This document shows, piece by piece, positions 41,866-54,508 of a DNA stretch of 64,000 nt. The notes below the pieces were generated by a model. It ran no database searches and was not told the DNA's origin. It saw nothing but the letters and a program-made list of their open reading frames with translations. The position numbers and the translations under genes are program-made. Source of the DNA: Strix aluco (taxonomy: Eukaryota; Chordata; Aves; Strigiformes; Strigidae); assembly GCF_031877795.1 (NCBI RefSeq), contig NC_133971.1:93998654-94062653 (forward strand), given 5' to 3'. Each line of letters begins with the position of its first letter. Positions within the stretch are counted from its first letter, which is position 1.

Positions 41866-44242
41866 CCCTGAACCTGGGAAAGGGTCAGCACAATAAAATT
41901 TAAAAATTATAAATAATTATTAATTATTTCTACCCTGTCAGTGTTGCTCCCTCCCCCACCACGTAGCACAACCTCTACTGTCTGAAAAGCGTTTATCTGA
42001 AAGTGGGTCATGTCTCCTAGCATTACTAAATCTTCCCAAATTTCCCCTGATTAGTCAAACACGATATCCTCTCCGACATCTGAGTGATTGAGGTAGTGTG
42101 TAATGCCATTTTTCCCCTGAATGAGCCACATCAAAGAGCGTTATAAGCCAAGAGATGGCACGCTGGATAAAATAGTCACCAACAGATTGTCCCCAAAATA
42201 TGACGGAGGGAAATTAAATTGGTTTGTTGGAAGATTTTTCTTTTAGAAGCGTCCAGCTTTTAGTACTGAATGCGGAGAGACAAGAAACTGTCTTCAGAGT
42301 TGCTAAAAGGAGGAAACCTAACTTATGAACTGCGTGGTCCGAGAGTTAAAAACATTTCTATGTGCTAAAGTCCTGGGGATTTTCTATTAGCCACAACATC
42401 CAGTCTGCTCTTTGCACATGGACACCCAAAACCATCGTGCTGGAGATTAGCGAGAGCCTAAATTTGGGGATTGAAGATTAAAGCAGAGCCATCTGAGACT
42501 AAAAAGAAAAAGGAGAAAAAAACAGTAAACCTGCTATTCAAAAAAGAAAATACCATTTAAAATTGGGATATAACAGCAAGTGATTGCTCAGGCACAATTT
42601 CTATCCAAAGCATTCAAAAATATCATCCTTTGGAGCAGAAGGATGTTGAGACCCCTGGAAGATCCTCAGCTGGGACAAGCGCTGCCCCAGGGACTGGAGC
42701 TGGGGCTGAGCTCCCTCCTCGCAGGAGAAAAAAAAAGACTTGGAGCTCCTAAGTATTAATCAGATTGGTGATTAGATGAGATCCAGGCAAAGTTCAGCAA
42801 GCAACAGCAGTGTTTACATTCTGCTGATTTACTTCACGTGACCTTCAAGCGCTGAAACTTTGTACCAGAGCAAAGACTGCCAGGAGACAGCACCTCTTGC
42901 AGTTAGAAATAAAAAATAAATTAAAATAATATAAATACAAACAGTGACATCTCAGAGAGTCTGCAGACTTATTGGCATTGCCAAACAGAATATTCTGAGA
43001 ATAGATTTAAAAAAAAAAACAAACAATTTCATTCTGCACCGCACCGTTCCTTGGACAAAAAGAGGGGCTCCAGGGAAGCTGCATTTGGGCAAGATCAGTG
43101 TTTTTTCTGCCTGATGCTGGACTTTGTGATGGAAATGGTGGTGCAGCAGCACCTGGGGAGGAAAAGCCTGCTCGCAGCTTGGTCTTTGGGGACTGCAAGA
43201 AGTTGCACAGCCCAAAGCAGCCTCAGTCACACCGTCTTCTCCAGCATGGAGTGCTGGGTGCTGAAAGGCCAACTGAAGGAAGTTTTGCTCCTCAAGATGA
43301 TTTGAACCCACCTTGAGGGTTGAGCAAATGGATATTTCTGGTTTCTCAAAGCTGGGCAGCACCACTTGTGTCCATCTGGCATCACAGGGATGGTCCCCCC
43401 GCTCCCACACCGGGGAGGGATTTCCCTTAACATAAGTGGGTGGGTGCAAGCACAGCCATCGCTCGCCAAACCAGCAGTGCGCAGGGCAAAGCGTGAAAGG
43501 ATGAAGATTAGCTCCGACAGCCTCAACTCCAAGTTTATTTTGGCATGACAAGAGCGCACGAGGCTTCAAAGAAGCTCCTGGCGAGCAGGCGAGGGGCCGG
43601 GCAGCCAAAATCACCCCCAGGGCAGCAGCAGCGTTGCAAGGCTGAAACCCACAGTTGTTCCTGCCTCCAGCCACACCAAAATACCAGCCCTTTAACTGTG
43701 AGCATCAATATTTTGTGGAATTCAGATTATTATTTTTTTCCCCCCTCCTCTTTTTTTTTTTTTTTCCCTTAAGAGGGAAGTATTTTATTTAAGAGCTCCA
43801 CGGCAGGGCATAGGAATGAGTTATCACCTCGCTGGGCCAGGGTCCAAACAAAAACAAAGGCTTTAGAAAGGAAAAGAGAAAAGAAAACAAGTAGAAAGAA
43901 AACAGAGCAAGCAATTTCAAACCTGGTATTTCTAGGCTCTACAGAAGCGAGCCATGACCTTCCTATCTCTCTGACCAGGGTCTTTATAACACCCAGGGCC
44001 ATAAAACACACGCTGCGGGAGAGCCAAGGGCAGGTCCAGCTCAAAACAGAGTCCCTCACCCAGGGACCTCAGTCCCCCGAGAGCCATCCAGCCACAAACA
44101 ACTCGTCCCCAGCTGCACTTCAGCTGCCACAGCCAAGCGGGAGAGGAAAAGCAAATTGCATCTCTGTAACACCAGGGATTGGGGGAGAAAACCCCAGTAT
44201 TCAGAGTAGGGAAGCTCCTGCAGACACCATCCCCCAAGTGAG

Positions 44243-44828
44243 ATCAGCACTAGCATGGCCAGCAGGGACAGGGAAGGGATCTTACCCCTGGACTCGGCAC
44301 TGGGGAGGCCACACCTCGATGAGTGGGTTCAGTTTTGGGCCCCTCACTCCAAAAAGGCCATTGAATGACTCGAGCGTGTCCAGAGAAGGGCAACGGAGCT
44401 GGTGCAGGGTCTGGAGCACAGGTGTGATGGGGAGCGGCTGAGGGAACTGGGGGGGTTTAGTCTGGAGAAGAGGAGGCTGAGGGGAGACCTCATGGCCCTC
44501 TACAACTCCCTGAAAGGAGGGTGCAGAGAGGGGGGATGAGTCTCTTGAGCCAAGGAACCAGCGCCAGGACAAGAGGGAATGGCCTCAAGCTGCGCCAGGG
44601 CAGGGTCAGACTGGCTCTTAGGAAGGATTTCTTTGCAGAAGGGGCTGTTGGGCGTTGGAATGGGCTGCCCAGGGCAGGGGGGGAGTCCCCATCCCTGGAG
44701 GGGTTGAAGAGTCGGGTTGACCCAGCGCTGAGGGATCTGGTGGAGTTGGGAACGGTCAGTGTGAGGTTCATGGTTGGACTGGAGGAGCTTCAAGTGCTTT
44801 TCCAACCCAGATGATTCTGTGATTCTGC
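44243..44828 (+). mobile_element. CR1 LINE, young subfamily, 3' fragment (copy 10)
   Basis: Begins at ATCAGCACTAGCATGGCC, has the shared KKAIE-TGA junction (near 44366) and frameshift, and ends GATTCTGTGATTCTG, the cleanest terminus of the plus-strand copies. About 585 bp, in MYO5B intron 1. Confidence 0.95.
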
Positions 44829-46682
44829 GAGATGTTCACACCCCGTGCGTGCAGCCAGGGCTTCCAGAAGAGCTTTTCAGTGGTGTCAAAGGCCTTGCTT
44901 CAGTCAAAACATGCCTTGTTGGTAGTGCAGGTCTATCCCAGCAGAGAAGCGATTTCTTACAAGCCCAGATGGAGACAGGAAAGCCAGGGGACAGCACGGT
45001 GACATGAGACACCGTGCAAATGCTGGATGAGTGGCACTTGGTCTTTCATTTCCTTCATTATTTTATTTATTCCCACTGAACATGGTGGTGAAAGCAAGCA
45101 TGAGGTAGGCGAGAAACAGGCACTCCACAAGCAGGGGAAAGGCTGGTGAGAGCAACACCAATAGGCAACACACATCTACCTCACACTGAGGTCCGTGTGG
45201 GTCCAGAGCAGGACCTTCTCCTGCACCTCCACCTTGCCTCTAAATCAGGACACATGGTTTTACCAAGAGATGTGGGATCTATCCAAGACCACAGTAGTCC
45301 AGTACTGCCACATGAAAGCCACCTTCAGCTCTCCATCCCCACCCCACCAGGAGATTAAGTCTCCTTGACCGAGACCCATGCCATCCCCAAAGCACCCAGT
45401 GGGTACCGATCCTCTGCCACAGCTGGACATCACACTCGCTGCCCAAAAAACAGCAATACCCACAGCACCCATGTTAGCAGGGCTCAAAGTAATTAAGAAG
45501 CATAAATCCACAAGGGAGTTACTCAGCTTAATTAGATTGAAAATTATAGCTTCCATCATCTCTGTATCTCTGCATCCACTCGCTGCCTTGAGATATGCTT
45601 ACACCAACTTTCTGCTCGCTGGGGGCGTAGCACCAAGGACCAGCTTCACAGCAGGCACAGGGACCAGGGGATTTTTAACTTTTTTTTTTTTCTTTTTTAA
45701 ACAGTTTTCAATACTCATTTGCTAAGACATATGTCAGTAGCCCCAGCTGCCTGCTGATGTCCAGCCTGCTCGGGGATTTGGCAGCTGGAGGTTTGCCTGA
45801 GCCACCTGAAATCATCCCTGCAGGGCTTTCAGAAGAAACCGGACATACCCACCACCATCCCCCGTGATTTTTAAAAGCCATCTTTAAATATACTAAGGGT
45901 CTTTATTCTTTGAAGAACAGTGACTCGCCAGGACACGTCCCTGAGATGTAACGTGTCATTTCGATAAGTAGTGGCCATGATTCATCCACAACACATCCTG
46001 CTCCCAACAGCCCTGTAAATGGTGGTTAGCACATCCTACCAGCACCTCACACCTTGGCGGGACTATCACAAAGGAGCTTGGGTGATGACTCAAGGGAAGA
46101 GTGAAGGTATGGATTAGCTGGGTTTAAGCATTGGCTCCACACCTTGATGGAGTCACCAAGTGAAACATATCCCTTCATGGAGCGCACCAGCCCCACAGGG
46201 CTGCCCGTGGTTCAGCAGGATGGGAAGCAGTCATCAGCTGGAAGGGTTGGTTAACCTCAAGCATGAAGAAAACGTTCTCAAGGAAGAGCTAAGCTGGAAC
46301 ATCCAAAAGGTGGACACAGCACACATCTCCTATTGAGGAGCCAAGCCACATTACCACAAAGCACACCAACACCAAGCACCCAGAAGACACAAAACCACCC
46401 CACTGGTACCACCACCAATGCCCACAGGGAACATGAAACACAGACTGAAGAAGGAGGAGATGGCCATGCATTAAGGAGGACATAGCCAAGGTATCCTACA
46501 ACCTGCCCTGCACCATAAATAGAGTTGGGGAGGGCAGAAAGACATGTTACAGGGTATTGTTGGTGATCTGCTAATTGCCAGAGCGGGGTCTGAAAGTCCT
46601 AACAGCACCACCAGCTTCACAGGGACAAGCGCGGGGAAATAAAAGCCAGTACTGAAAAAAAACCCCACTGCTTGTGGAGGAG

Positions 46683-46701
46683 AAAATAAATAAATAAATA
46701 T
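46683..46701. repeat. (AAAT)n microsatellite
   Basis: About four to five AAAT units followed after a few bases by an A-run (46708-46719). Confidence 0.9.
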
Positions 46702-48971
46702 TGTTTTAAAAAAAAAAAATCAAACATGATTTGGTTAGAAGTGGTGAAAGATGGTGGCACGGTGGGTTGGGACCACGTGATCCCAAAGGAGCTGCACCAC
46801 CATCCCACCACCCTGCACCGACCCACAGGTTTGGGGCCATACCCTGCAAATTAAGGGCTTGCATTCCTTATAGCAAGGGTTTATAGACCTATGTTGCTAC
46901 TCCTATAGTCCAGCCTTTGACATGTTTAACCCATTTCCATGACTCGCAGGTTTCAGTTGGCTGGAGAACACTTTGAACATGGACAAATCAAGGACAAAAG
47001 GAGAGCACTGCTGGAGAAAAGGTCACATTTCCAGGCTGCAGGCTCTTCCCTGGAGGGGTGTTCCTCTCCAAACCTTCTGGATACCGCAGGAAAGGCAAAG
47101 AGCAGAAATACCAAAGTCTTAATAGCCTCATTAGTAAAACCGCTGAGTTTACTGTGACCTGGGCATCACGTTAAAGAGCGTTCAAACGAGAAAGCCCACC
47201 ACCCACCCACCCCTAGTCCTCCCCAGCCATGCCACCATCTCTGGACAGGTCTCTGCTCATTTCTGGAGGATCAGGCTAAGTCAAAACCCAACCCAACCCC
47301 AAAAGATGTGTCTTACAGTGGGCCGGAGGCAAACAAGGGCGATTGCTTTGCACAACCAACTCAAGACCCAGGAAGCTCACAGGGAATTTCTTCAGTTTTG
47401 CTAAATAGCAGATTCTTCGCTAAAATGTTTTGCAAACAGTTCAGGTGTCTGCCAAAGCTTAAGGTTTTACTGCAATAAAAGCAGTCCTTTTCCTGACCTG
47501 AATTGTAGTTCATGCTGATATTCCTTTAACTGCCGTGAAATGCTTCTGTTTGCAGAACGGGTCAAAGAGCAGACAGTAACACCACAAAAAAAACCAACTC
47601 AGGGCTTCACCTACACTACCTGCTGTTTATTACACCGCTGACTAACTCACAAGGTCCAAAGTCCACCTTCACACTCAAGTTAGTTGTCCGGGAAGGAAAC
47701 CACAGGAGAAACCTATCGCAGTAAGGGTACACTATTCCTTTTTTTTGGCGAGAGCTACAAACTAACCGGCGTGTAAATTTAGAAGTCCAACGTGCCTAGA
47801 ACTGCATTGTATTGTGGTAACTAAGATCACCTTCAAACATATATAGAGAGAGAGAAAAACACAGATAAAAACATACAGAGCCTTCTTTCTTGGTCATTAG
47901 AAGGGACACATGCATTCACATTCAGGGTTATTATTTTCTACATTGGGTTCCTGACAGCAGAGAAGACTAACAAAGCAAAAATCCTCCCCTGTAAACACAC
48001 CCCTCAACAGCAGCCAGGCTGCCTGTGACAAATACCCTCGGTTAAACTCCTTCCTTAGGGTAAAAAGGGTAGGACCAATTCATCCCATCCCATCCCACAA
48101 GAACCAGCACAAGCCACACGCTGCCTTGGGCTCTGGACCCTCTGCTGTCCCCAGGTTTCCATCCTTCACCCTCGAGTTCACTCAGCAAATCGCTGCCACT
48201 GGTGTGCATTGGGGTTGTCCCCCTGCAATTTCACACCCTTAAAGCAGTATCAAGGCAGGAATTCTTAATTTTTATAAAAGGCAAGTTGACTCATCCCAAC
48301 CAGCAAGAGGACATAAAGCAGGAACCCAGCTAATTAAGCCCTGCTGGAGTCATTAAGCACCTGCACTGAGCTCCATGTTCCTTAGCTCAGTGGCTCTGGT
48401 CTAACACCAACACAGGTGCTATTAAATACACAATTGAGATGAACATTTGCACCAACAGAAAAGAAAACACCGCTATTTTTGCATCACAAAGACCCCAGCA
48501 GGATAAGCATCTGCACAGCGCCAGGAGAGCACAGGGCAAACTCCAGCCATCTCCTGCCCGTTGATGGAAGGAAATGCCCACGAAGCCACCAGTACCCATC
48601 TCTCACCTTCCTTGCACCTACTCAAGGCCGTATAACCAGTAGACTTTGCAGTATTTAAACCCCCCAAGTTTGGCTTTGCTTTTCTCTCCTCGGTGCCATC
48701 CCGGGAAGCAGAGGAGGTCCCTGAGCTGCTGGGGAGGTGGCCATACCCTCAGCACGGTCCCCAGCTGAGGCAATTATATTTTACATTTCAGTGGGTTTTT
48801 TTTCTCCACAATGACAGCTAATGACAAGGCGGGATCAGGAGGAGACCAGGGATGCCAGCGGATCCGGCTCCTTCAGCAAGACAGCCCCATCTTTAAAGAA
48901 AAATCCCAGTGTGGCCTCCAAGCTGTCCCTGCCCTTTGTGACATAACCCAGACTCATCTAAAATAAACTAG

Positions 48972-48989
48972 AAAAAAAAAAAAAAAAAA
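48972..48989. repeat. Poly-A run (18)
   Basis: A18 followed by CAACAAAAAAAA, in MYO5B intron 1. Confidence 0.9.
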
Positions 48990-51900
48990 CAACAAAAAAA
49001 ACCTTTGAGTATAACCTGCTTTTCCTAAAAGCAGCTGCAAATGGCAGAGACAAGGTTCAGGAGCTCTGCAGCAGAGGTCCCATGGATGTCCTGGGACTGA
49101 ACCCCAAGTTCTCCCTGTCCCTCACTTTTATTCACAGAAACTTTTTCTACACAACAGACAGAAAATCTTCTCTCTCCTTCCCAGCTACTCCTCAACCCCA
49201 AACCAGCACACAGGCACCCACTAAGGATGAATCCTCCCTGAGCCTTGAAGAATAAATCACTTTCAGAAATGCCAGAGTGTTTTATGCCAGAAGGTTTATG
49301 CCAATTCATTCACTCAGTGTGTGATCACACTGGCAATATTTATTCACTTTTGAAGAGTTTCTCCCCAGGGTCAGAAACCACCAATTCATTCCAGCTACTT
49401 TATTTAATACAACAACTTGAAGTGAAAACCAGAGAGATTTCTATACCCAACTCTAGCCATTAGAAGAGGATTTTTTTAATGCATTAAGTTCTATCGTCTA
49501 CCAAAAAAAAATTACTTGGCAAGTAACAGTCACTTTGCACAAGGGGAGGAAAAAAAAAAAATTAAAAAAGAAAGAAATACCCTGGTTTCTTACTCCTCCA
49601 GAGCTCGCAATCCTTCTGAAGAGTGTATCTCGAGCTCCACAACACTCCAGGAGCAGGAAGGCACAGCTTATTCCCTCGCCTGGCAGAAAAACTATTTTGC
49701 ATGAGGTTCAGAGGCTACACTTAAATTAACATATTTTAAGAAATACCTTTAAGAGACCAGAACATCCAGAAGCAAAAGCAATTATATTTGTTTTAGTAAT
49801 AGGAAGAGCTTCACCTTACAATAACAAAGGCTAGCCACGCAAACGAGTCTAATCTCCAGTTTAATGCTGCAAATGAAACCGTTGCTGGAGATGGCATCTT
49901 CCAGGGGCCGTGTCCTCCCTCCATCCTGCCCAGCACCCAGCTCAGAGGAGCAGAATGTCCCCGTTATCTCCTTACAGAGTAATGCTGGCATCTGCACAGG
50001 CTTACGGGGATTGGACTGCGGTTACCTTGGCCGGAGTTTAGCTGCATCAGCAACAGGTTTCTTTGGAGGGCTCTGGCTGGAGAGGAAGTAAAGAGCACTG
50101 CATGCAGTCTGGTTTTTCTTTTTTTCCCACAGCCTTTGCCTCCTGCTTCAGTGAAATAAGGTTTGAGAAACTCCCCTTTGCAGCTGCAACCAGTTTGGCC
50201 GGGCAGGTCCCATCACTCTGTTCCAGCAGCAACCCCAGGGACACAGCAGGAGCAGGACCAGCTTCAGGCAGCCTTAGAAGGACACTGGGCAATACACAGG
50301 TTAGGCAAAGCTCTACCAGTTCTCCCTCTGGAACTGGTTTTTGCAAGTGGGAGTCCTCGATGCCACTACCTCCCCTAATCCTCTTCCACACACCAGTGCC
50401 AACAGCTCCAAGACCCGGGCTGCACCCTTTACCATACAGCTCCTCTTCCTCTGGGACACAAGTCACACTAAATTCCTGTTTTCTTCCACAACAAAATAAA
50501 ACCCACAGCCAGATAATCCCAAAGTCCCCAGGTACCACATCAGAAGTGAGGAGAGTATTATAATGGTCTCCCTGTAACTGTTTACCCAGGTGGAGTCCTA
50601 CGTGCTTAAAGGTTGATGCAGTTTTGGAACTACTCTCATGCTCATAATTAGGCAGAGCTGTTAATTATCTTGTTTGATAGGGGCTATTAAGCACCGGTCA
50701 TCCCTGCTTTTCAAGGGGCACAGGTGAGATGTCACATGGAGACGGCCTCCAACAGCAACTCACAGCTGCTGGTGTTTCCAGGATGGGTTCCTCTCCACTT
50801 TAAGTGCTCCTCAGGGCAGCGCTGAGTCTAACACAACAAATTCATCAGCATGGCTTAACAAGCACCAACTTAAACACCAAGAAAATACTACATGTCCCAC
50901 AGAGTCCCAGGAGATCTTCTGCAAGCATCAAGTGGAAGTTAAGGGCTCTCTACACAACAACACCAGCAGCTCCCGTTGTAGCCCAGCGGGAAGGAGAGGT
51001 GGGAGGACCTGAGAAGTCCCCCTCAGCCACTCCAAAGCAGCTCCCCAGCAGTTTCTCTCATCCTGGTTCAAGCAGGAGGAGGAAGGACTCTGAGGGAGGT
51101 ACCGCTGTGGCTGTGCTAATGCAACACCGCGCCTCGGATCGATAGGCTTTTAGCAAGACAGATGTATTGATTCCAGCGAGCCGGATCGCCCGCCTCCCCT
51201 CAAAAATCCTTATCCCCATCCTGCTGACAAGGCAATCCAGGAGGCCCCACCTCTACGCTTGGAAAGTCATCTCCTGATCTGTAACACCCCACCAAAGCTC
51301 CCCCAACTCTTCCCTCCTCCTTTCCTCTGTTCACCCCCGCGCCCAATTACCCTGAAGAGCATCTTCTGGCGGCCGTGCGCAGAGGGTGCATCAACCCCCA
51401 ACTGCTCGGGGCAGGACAGCCCTCTGCAGCAGGTTGTCTTCTCCCCACCACACTCTCAGAGGCCTCTACCCTACATGAGCTATAAATGTCCAGCAGACCT
51501 ACAGGCCACGGGGCTGAACGCCTGCATCCGTGCAGCGGCAATGTGCAAGTGAGCGCCAGGACCTTCCTTAACACTTTCCAAGAGCAGACTAGAGAACAAC
51601 AAATCTGCTTCATCAGGGGCATCTCCATCAGCACCTTAAGGCTGGTGGGTTTTTTAAAGCCACCTCTGCTCTTTTTCTTATATACTCAAAGTCATAGGAA
51701 ACATCTTCCTGCTGCTTCAAAGCCCAGAGCTGGCACAGAGGCCCCACACAGAAGATGACCCAGTAGGACAGTCCTAAATGTGACCACAATGCCGGTGCTC
51801 AGCCCCACAGATGACCCATCTGGGTTCAAGGCACCATCCATGGCCCCCACCACCGACCACACCAGCCCTGTCCCTAAAACACCCCCCAGCAAAACAGAAG

Positions 51901-52839
51901 GGCCAGTGCTGAAACACCAGCTCTCACCAAGAATCTTTGCTGTTACTAAAAAAGGAATTAAAAATCAACGACACACGCACAGCTTGCCACCCAATCCCCC
52001 ATCGCTTCCCAAGTGCCTCATCAAAAAGTCCCCATACAGCAACAGGATCACAAGCGACGCCCCAACAGGCATCTTACACCCATTCAACAGATGAACAGGA
52101 ATTGAAACCTGAATTAGCATAAAAACATGACACAGGTTAATGACTTGATCAGCGAGTTAAGAATCAATTAACCTGGTTGTTATAACCAGCCCAGAGAGAG
52201 GGATAACACAGCGCTTGCTGCCAGCCTCTCTCCTCCCCAGGGATGCTTGCCATCGCATCCGATGAGGTGCTGTGGTCAGCACGTTGGAGCAGTTTAGCCA
52301 CACCTTTCCTTGTCCTCCCCTTCCATTTTTGCACGGAAAAAAGGTTTTCCAAACCAGAGACTTTGCTTTTGAAACTCTCTCTCGAAGGGACGGAGAGCAG
52401 CCCGCTCACAGCCAGCCCTGCTCCATCCAGCAGGGCTTCTTAAATTCCTACAGGTTCAAAGGCGGAGCCGCCAGATTCGCAATTCATCCGGCATCCGTTT
52501 GATATCAACGGCCAAAAAAATAAGTGGCAACCCCCAATATTACATAAGAGCTGTCCGCAAAATGAGTTACAGAAGCAGAAATCTGCAGCAAAGTTAAGCC
52601 CGGGAGACTGGCACGGAGACAAAAAGTGGCTCCTTGAGAGGGCTGGTGCCAATCTGGCAGCACCTCCACGCCAACCATGGTCACAGGAAGAATTTAAAAC
52701 ACTAAAATTCTCATTATTACAGTAGATGATGCTGGAACTTCACAGTCCTTCAGCAAAAACCATCCCGAAGCCAAGCACTTTTCTTGATGAGCCCCTGCCT
52801 GGAGTTATTGATGGCTTTTACTAAGCCCATCGCCTGGAT

Positions 52840-53340
52840 TCCGGCAGCGCTCCCGGGTAGCCTCGGGAAGATGGGGAGCACAGGGAGAGGGGCTCTCTCC
52901 CTATCAGTTATCGTTCCGTACGGAGCGGATCTCCCGCGGCACGCCAGGAGCAATTTCATCAAGTCGATCGGCACAGATCTATCCGGACAAAACCTCTCGC
53001 TGGGAGGGGGGCAGAAAGCCCCAAACTGTGGCGGGGCGCAACCCCAGGCAAAGGAGCAGGGATACCCTGCGCCCTCCCCAACTATCCCGCGGCCACAAAA
53101 TAATAATTAAAAAAAACCCCAACAAACCAGTATCTTGTCTAGATCGCAGGCTCTGCTTTGAAACCGGCACCCGAGCTTCCCTGTTCTCACGACTTTTTAG
53201 GAGGCAATCTGGGTTTCTCTCTGGGAAGCCGCGGGGAGGGCGGTTGGTGGCCACCCCAGCGGCACCCCGAGGGATGCGTCGCACCCTGCCAGGCCATCAG
53301 CCATGTTCCCTTCCCCGCCTGCGTGAGGAAGAGGGTGAGT
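52840..53340. promoter_or_regulatory. Second CpG-rich block inside intron 1
   Basis: A CpG-dense stretch about 0.5-1 kb downstream of the MYO5B start and separated from the promoter block by A-rich and T-rich tracts (A16 at 53389-53404, T11 at 53477-53487). It may be the downstream shoulder of the same island or a separate regulatory element. No transcript structure is proven. Confidence 0.45.
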
Positions 53341-53696
53341 TCGAGCCATCCCCTGCCGAGGGATTGTATTTATTAAGGGATTGTATTTAAAAAAAAAAAA
53401 AAAAGACTCTGGGAATTGGGCACCTCAGGAGCGTTTCGGTTAGTTACTGCAGTTGGAAGGACTGGGTTGGTTGTGGTTTTTTTTTTTCCTCTCCCTCCAC
53501 CCTGATTGTTTTAGGATGATGAGGGAGAAAAATAATTATTTTATGAGGATTTGGGGAAGGTGAGTGCGTTTGAGCTGTGCCTTTCCGGTGACAGACCCCA
53601 CGGAGGACGAGGCCAACGCTGCCACAACCTCCACCCACGGCCCAAGTTCCCCCCAAACCAGACACAGCGTTCACCCGTGGGGGGGTGAAATCTGGG

Positions 53697-53722
<26 letters not shown>
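53697..53722. repeat. (GT)13 microsatellite near the MYO5B start
   Basis: Thirteen GT units (CA on the gene strand), about 140 bp inside intron 1. Confidence 0.95.
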
Positions 53723-53727
<5 letters not shown>

Positions 53728-53861
53728 CGGTCCCCATGCACCGTCCCGGGGGGTGCGGGGAAAGTTGTGGGTCCCCTCCACGACTGCAACCCCCCCCCCC
53801 GCCCCCAAATCCAAGGGAGACCCCCCCCAAAACACACATTGATATCCCCCCCCCCGCTCAC

Positions 53862-53888
53862 CTTAGTGTAGAGCTGCGCGGCGGACAT
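53862..53888 (-). CDS. MYO5B: MYO5B coding exon 1 (initiator exon)
   Basis: The minus strand reads ATG then eight codons (MSAAQLYTK) and a consensus donor AAG|GTGAGC, so the exon ends in phase 0. Human MYO5B begins with a nine-residue first coding exon of the same pattern (MSVGELYSQ) before the cysteine that opens exon 2, and the exon 2 found here starts with that cysteine. The start context has A at -3 (GACCATG), a good Kozak match. The exon lies in a CpG-rich island. Myosin-Vb is an actin-based motor that moves RAB11-positive recycling endosomes toward the apical surface of epithelia; these residues begin its N-terminal region. MYO5A is less likely because the downstream exons carry MYO5B-specific residues. 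The exon is too short to identify alone; the call rests on phase, position and the other exons. Confidence 0.88.
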
Positions 53889-53930
53889 GGTCGGAGCGAA
53901 GGGCTTTAAGCGGGGGGCATGGGGGCGCTG

Positions 53931-53974
53931 GACCGACCCCCGGACCGACGGACGGACAGACCGACCGACCGACC
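53931..53974. repeat. (GACC/GACG)n tetranucleotide tract in the 5' UTR/promoter
   Basis: Imperfect GACC and GACG units, all CpG-containing, about 45-85 bp upstream of the start codon. Confidence 0.88.
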
Positions 53975-54030
53975 TTTACACCCGCCGCCGGCCGGGGCGC
54001 GGGGAAGGGAAGAGAACGGCGCGGTGGCGG

Positions 54031-54073
54031 GCGGGGGGGGGGCAGGAGGAGGAGGAGGAGGAGGAGGAGGAGG
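54031..54073. repeat. G-run plus (GGA)n
   Basis: A G10 run followed by about nine AGG/GGA units on the plus strand, about 150-185 bp upstream of the MYO5B start codon. Confidence 0.92.
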
Positions 54074-54120
54074 CAGGTCCGCTCCGCCTCCGCCGCGCCC
54101 CGCTCAGGTATGGGGCGGCT

Positions 54121-54180
54121 CGGCGCTGCTAGGCTGGGCTCGGCGCTGCTAGGCTGGGCTCGGCGCTGCTAGGCTGGGCT
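54121..54180. repeat. Three exact copies of a 20-bp unit upstream of MYO5B
   Basis: CGGCGCTGCTAGGCTGGGCT repeated three times without a mismatch, with partial continuation on both sides. It sits about 230-290 bp upstream of the start codon, at the outer edge of the CpG island. Confidence 0.95.
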
Positions 54181-54263
54181 CGCCTCGGCTCGACTATCCC
54201 AGCCCCTCTCCCCGCCGGGCTCGGATGGGGAGAGCCGCGTTTTACCTCACTGCCTGCGTCGGC

Positions 54264-54303
54264 TTTTCTTCTTCTTCTTCTTCTTTTAAAAAAAAAAAAA
54301 AAA
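54264..54303. repeat. (TTC)n next to an A-run
   Basis: TTC units followed by TTTT and A16, then CAAAA units. It marks the outer edge of the GC-rich promoter block. Confidence 0.9.
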
Positions 54304-54508
54304 CAAAACAAAACAAAAAAACCCCACCCTTTTTTATACATATTTTTCCTTCCCGGTCCCAGTCCCCCCCCCCGGGGGTCCCCAGGAGCCCGCCAGGCTC
54401 CTGTCCCCAGCCTCCTTCCCTTCACTTGAGGCGCTGAAACACACCGTATTTATTCTTAGGTTTGGGTGGGGTTTTTTTTTTTTTTGGTTGATTTTTTTTT
54501 GTCCTTTT

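Larger units (their letters stand above)
21223..53861 (-). other. MYO5B: MYO5B intron 1
   Basis: A 32.6-kb phase 0 intron between the initiator exon and exon 2, the usual place for long regulatory introns. It contains CR1 copies at 28345-29187 (+), 32249-32825 (-), 37589-37773 (+), 38041-39111 (+) and 44243-44828 (+), several homopolymer and short tandem tracts, a CpG-rich block at about 52840-53340, and a very G-rich stretch on the gene strand right after the donor. The other stretches (21223-28344, 29188-32248, 32826-37588, 39112-44242, 44829-52839) have no recognisable gene; scattered open frames there lack domain signatures. Confidence 0.88.
53730..54240 (-). promoter_or_regulatory. MYO5B: CpG-rich promoter region and 5' UTR of MYO5B
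   Basis: The sequence around and upstream of the MYO5B start is very GC-rich and full of CpG, unlike the AT-richer flanks. It has GC-box-like motifs (GGGGCG in the 53990-54000 area, GGGGCGG at about 54112-54117), no evident TATA box, a G-run plus GGA repeat, and three copies of a 20-bp unit. This fits a TATA-less CpG-island promoter with the 5' UTR just right of 53888. The exact transcription start cannot be read from sequence. Confidence 0.75.

Noticed and set aside
42952..43674. 240-codon minus-strand open frame in MYO5B intron 1, the longest outside CR1
   Set aside because: No recognisable domain, biased Cys/Pro/His/Leu composition as in chance frames in GC-rich DNA, and no clear promoter or exon structure. 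Transcript or conservation data would be needed to revive it.
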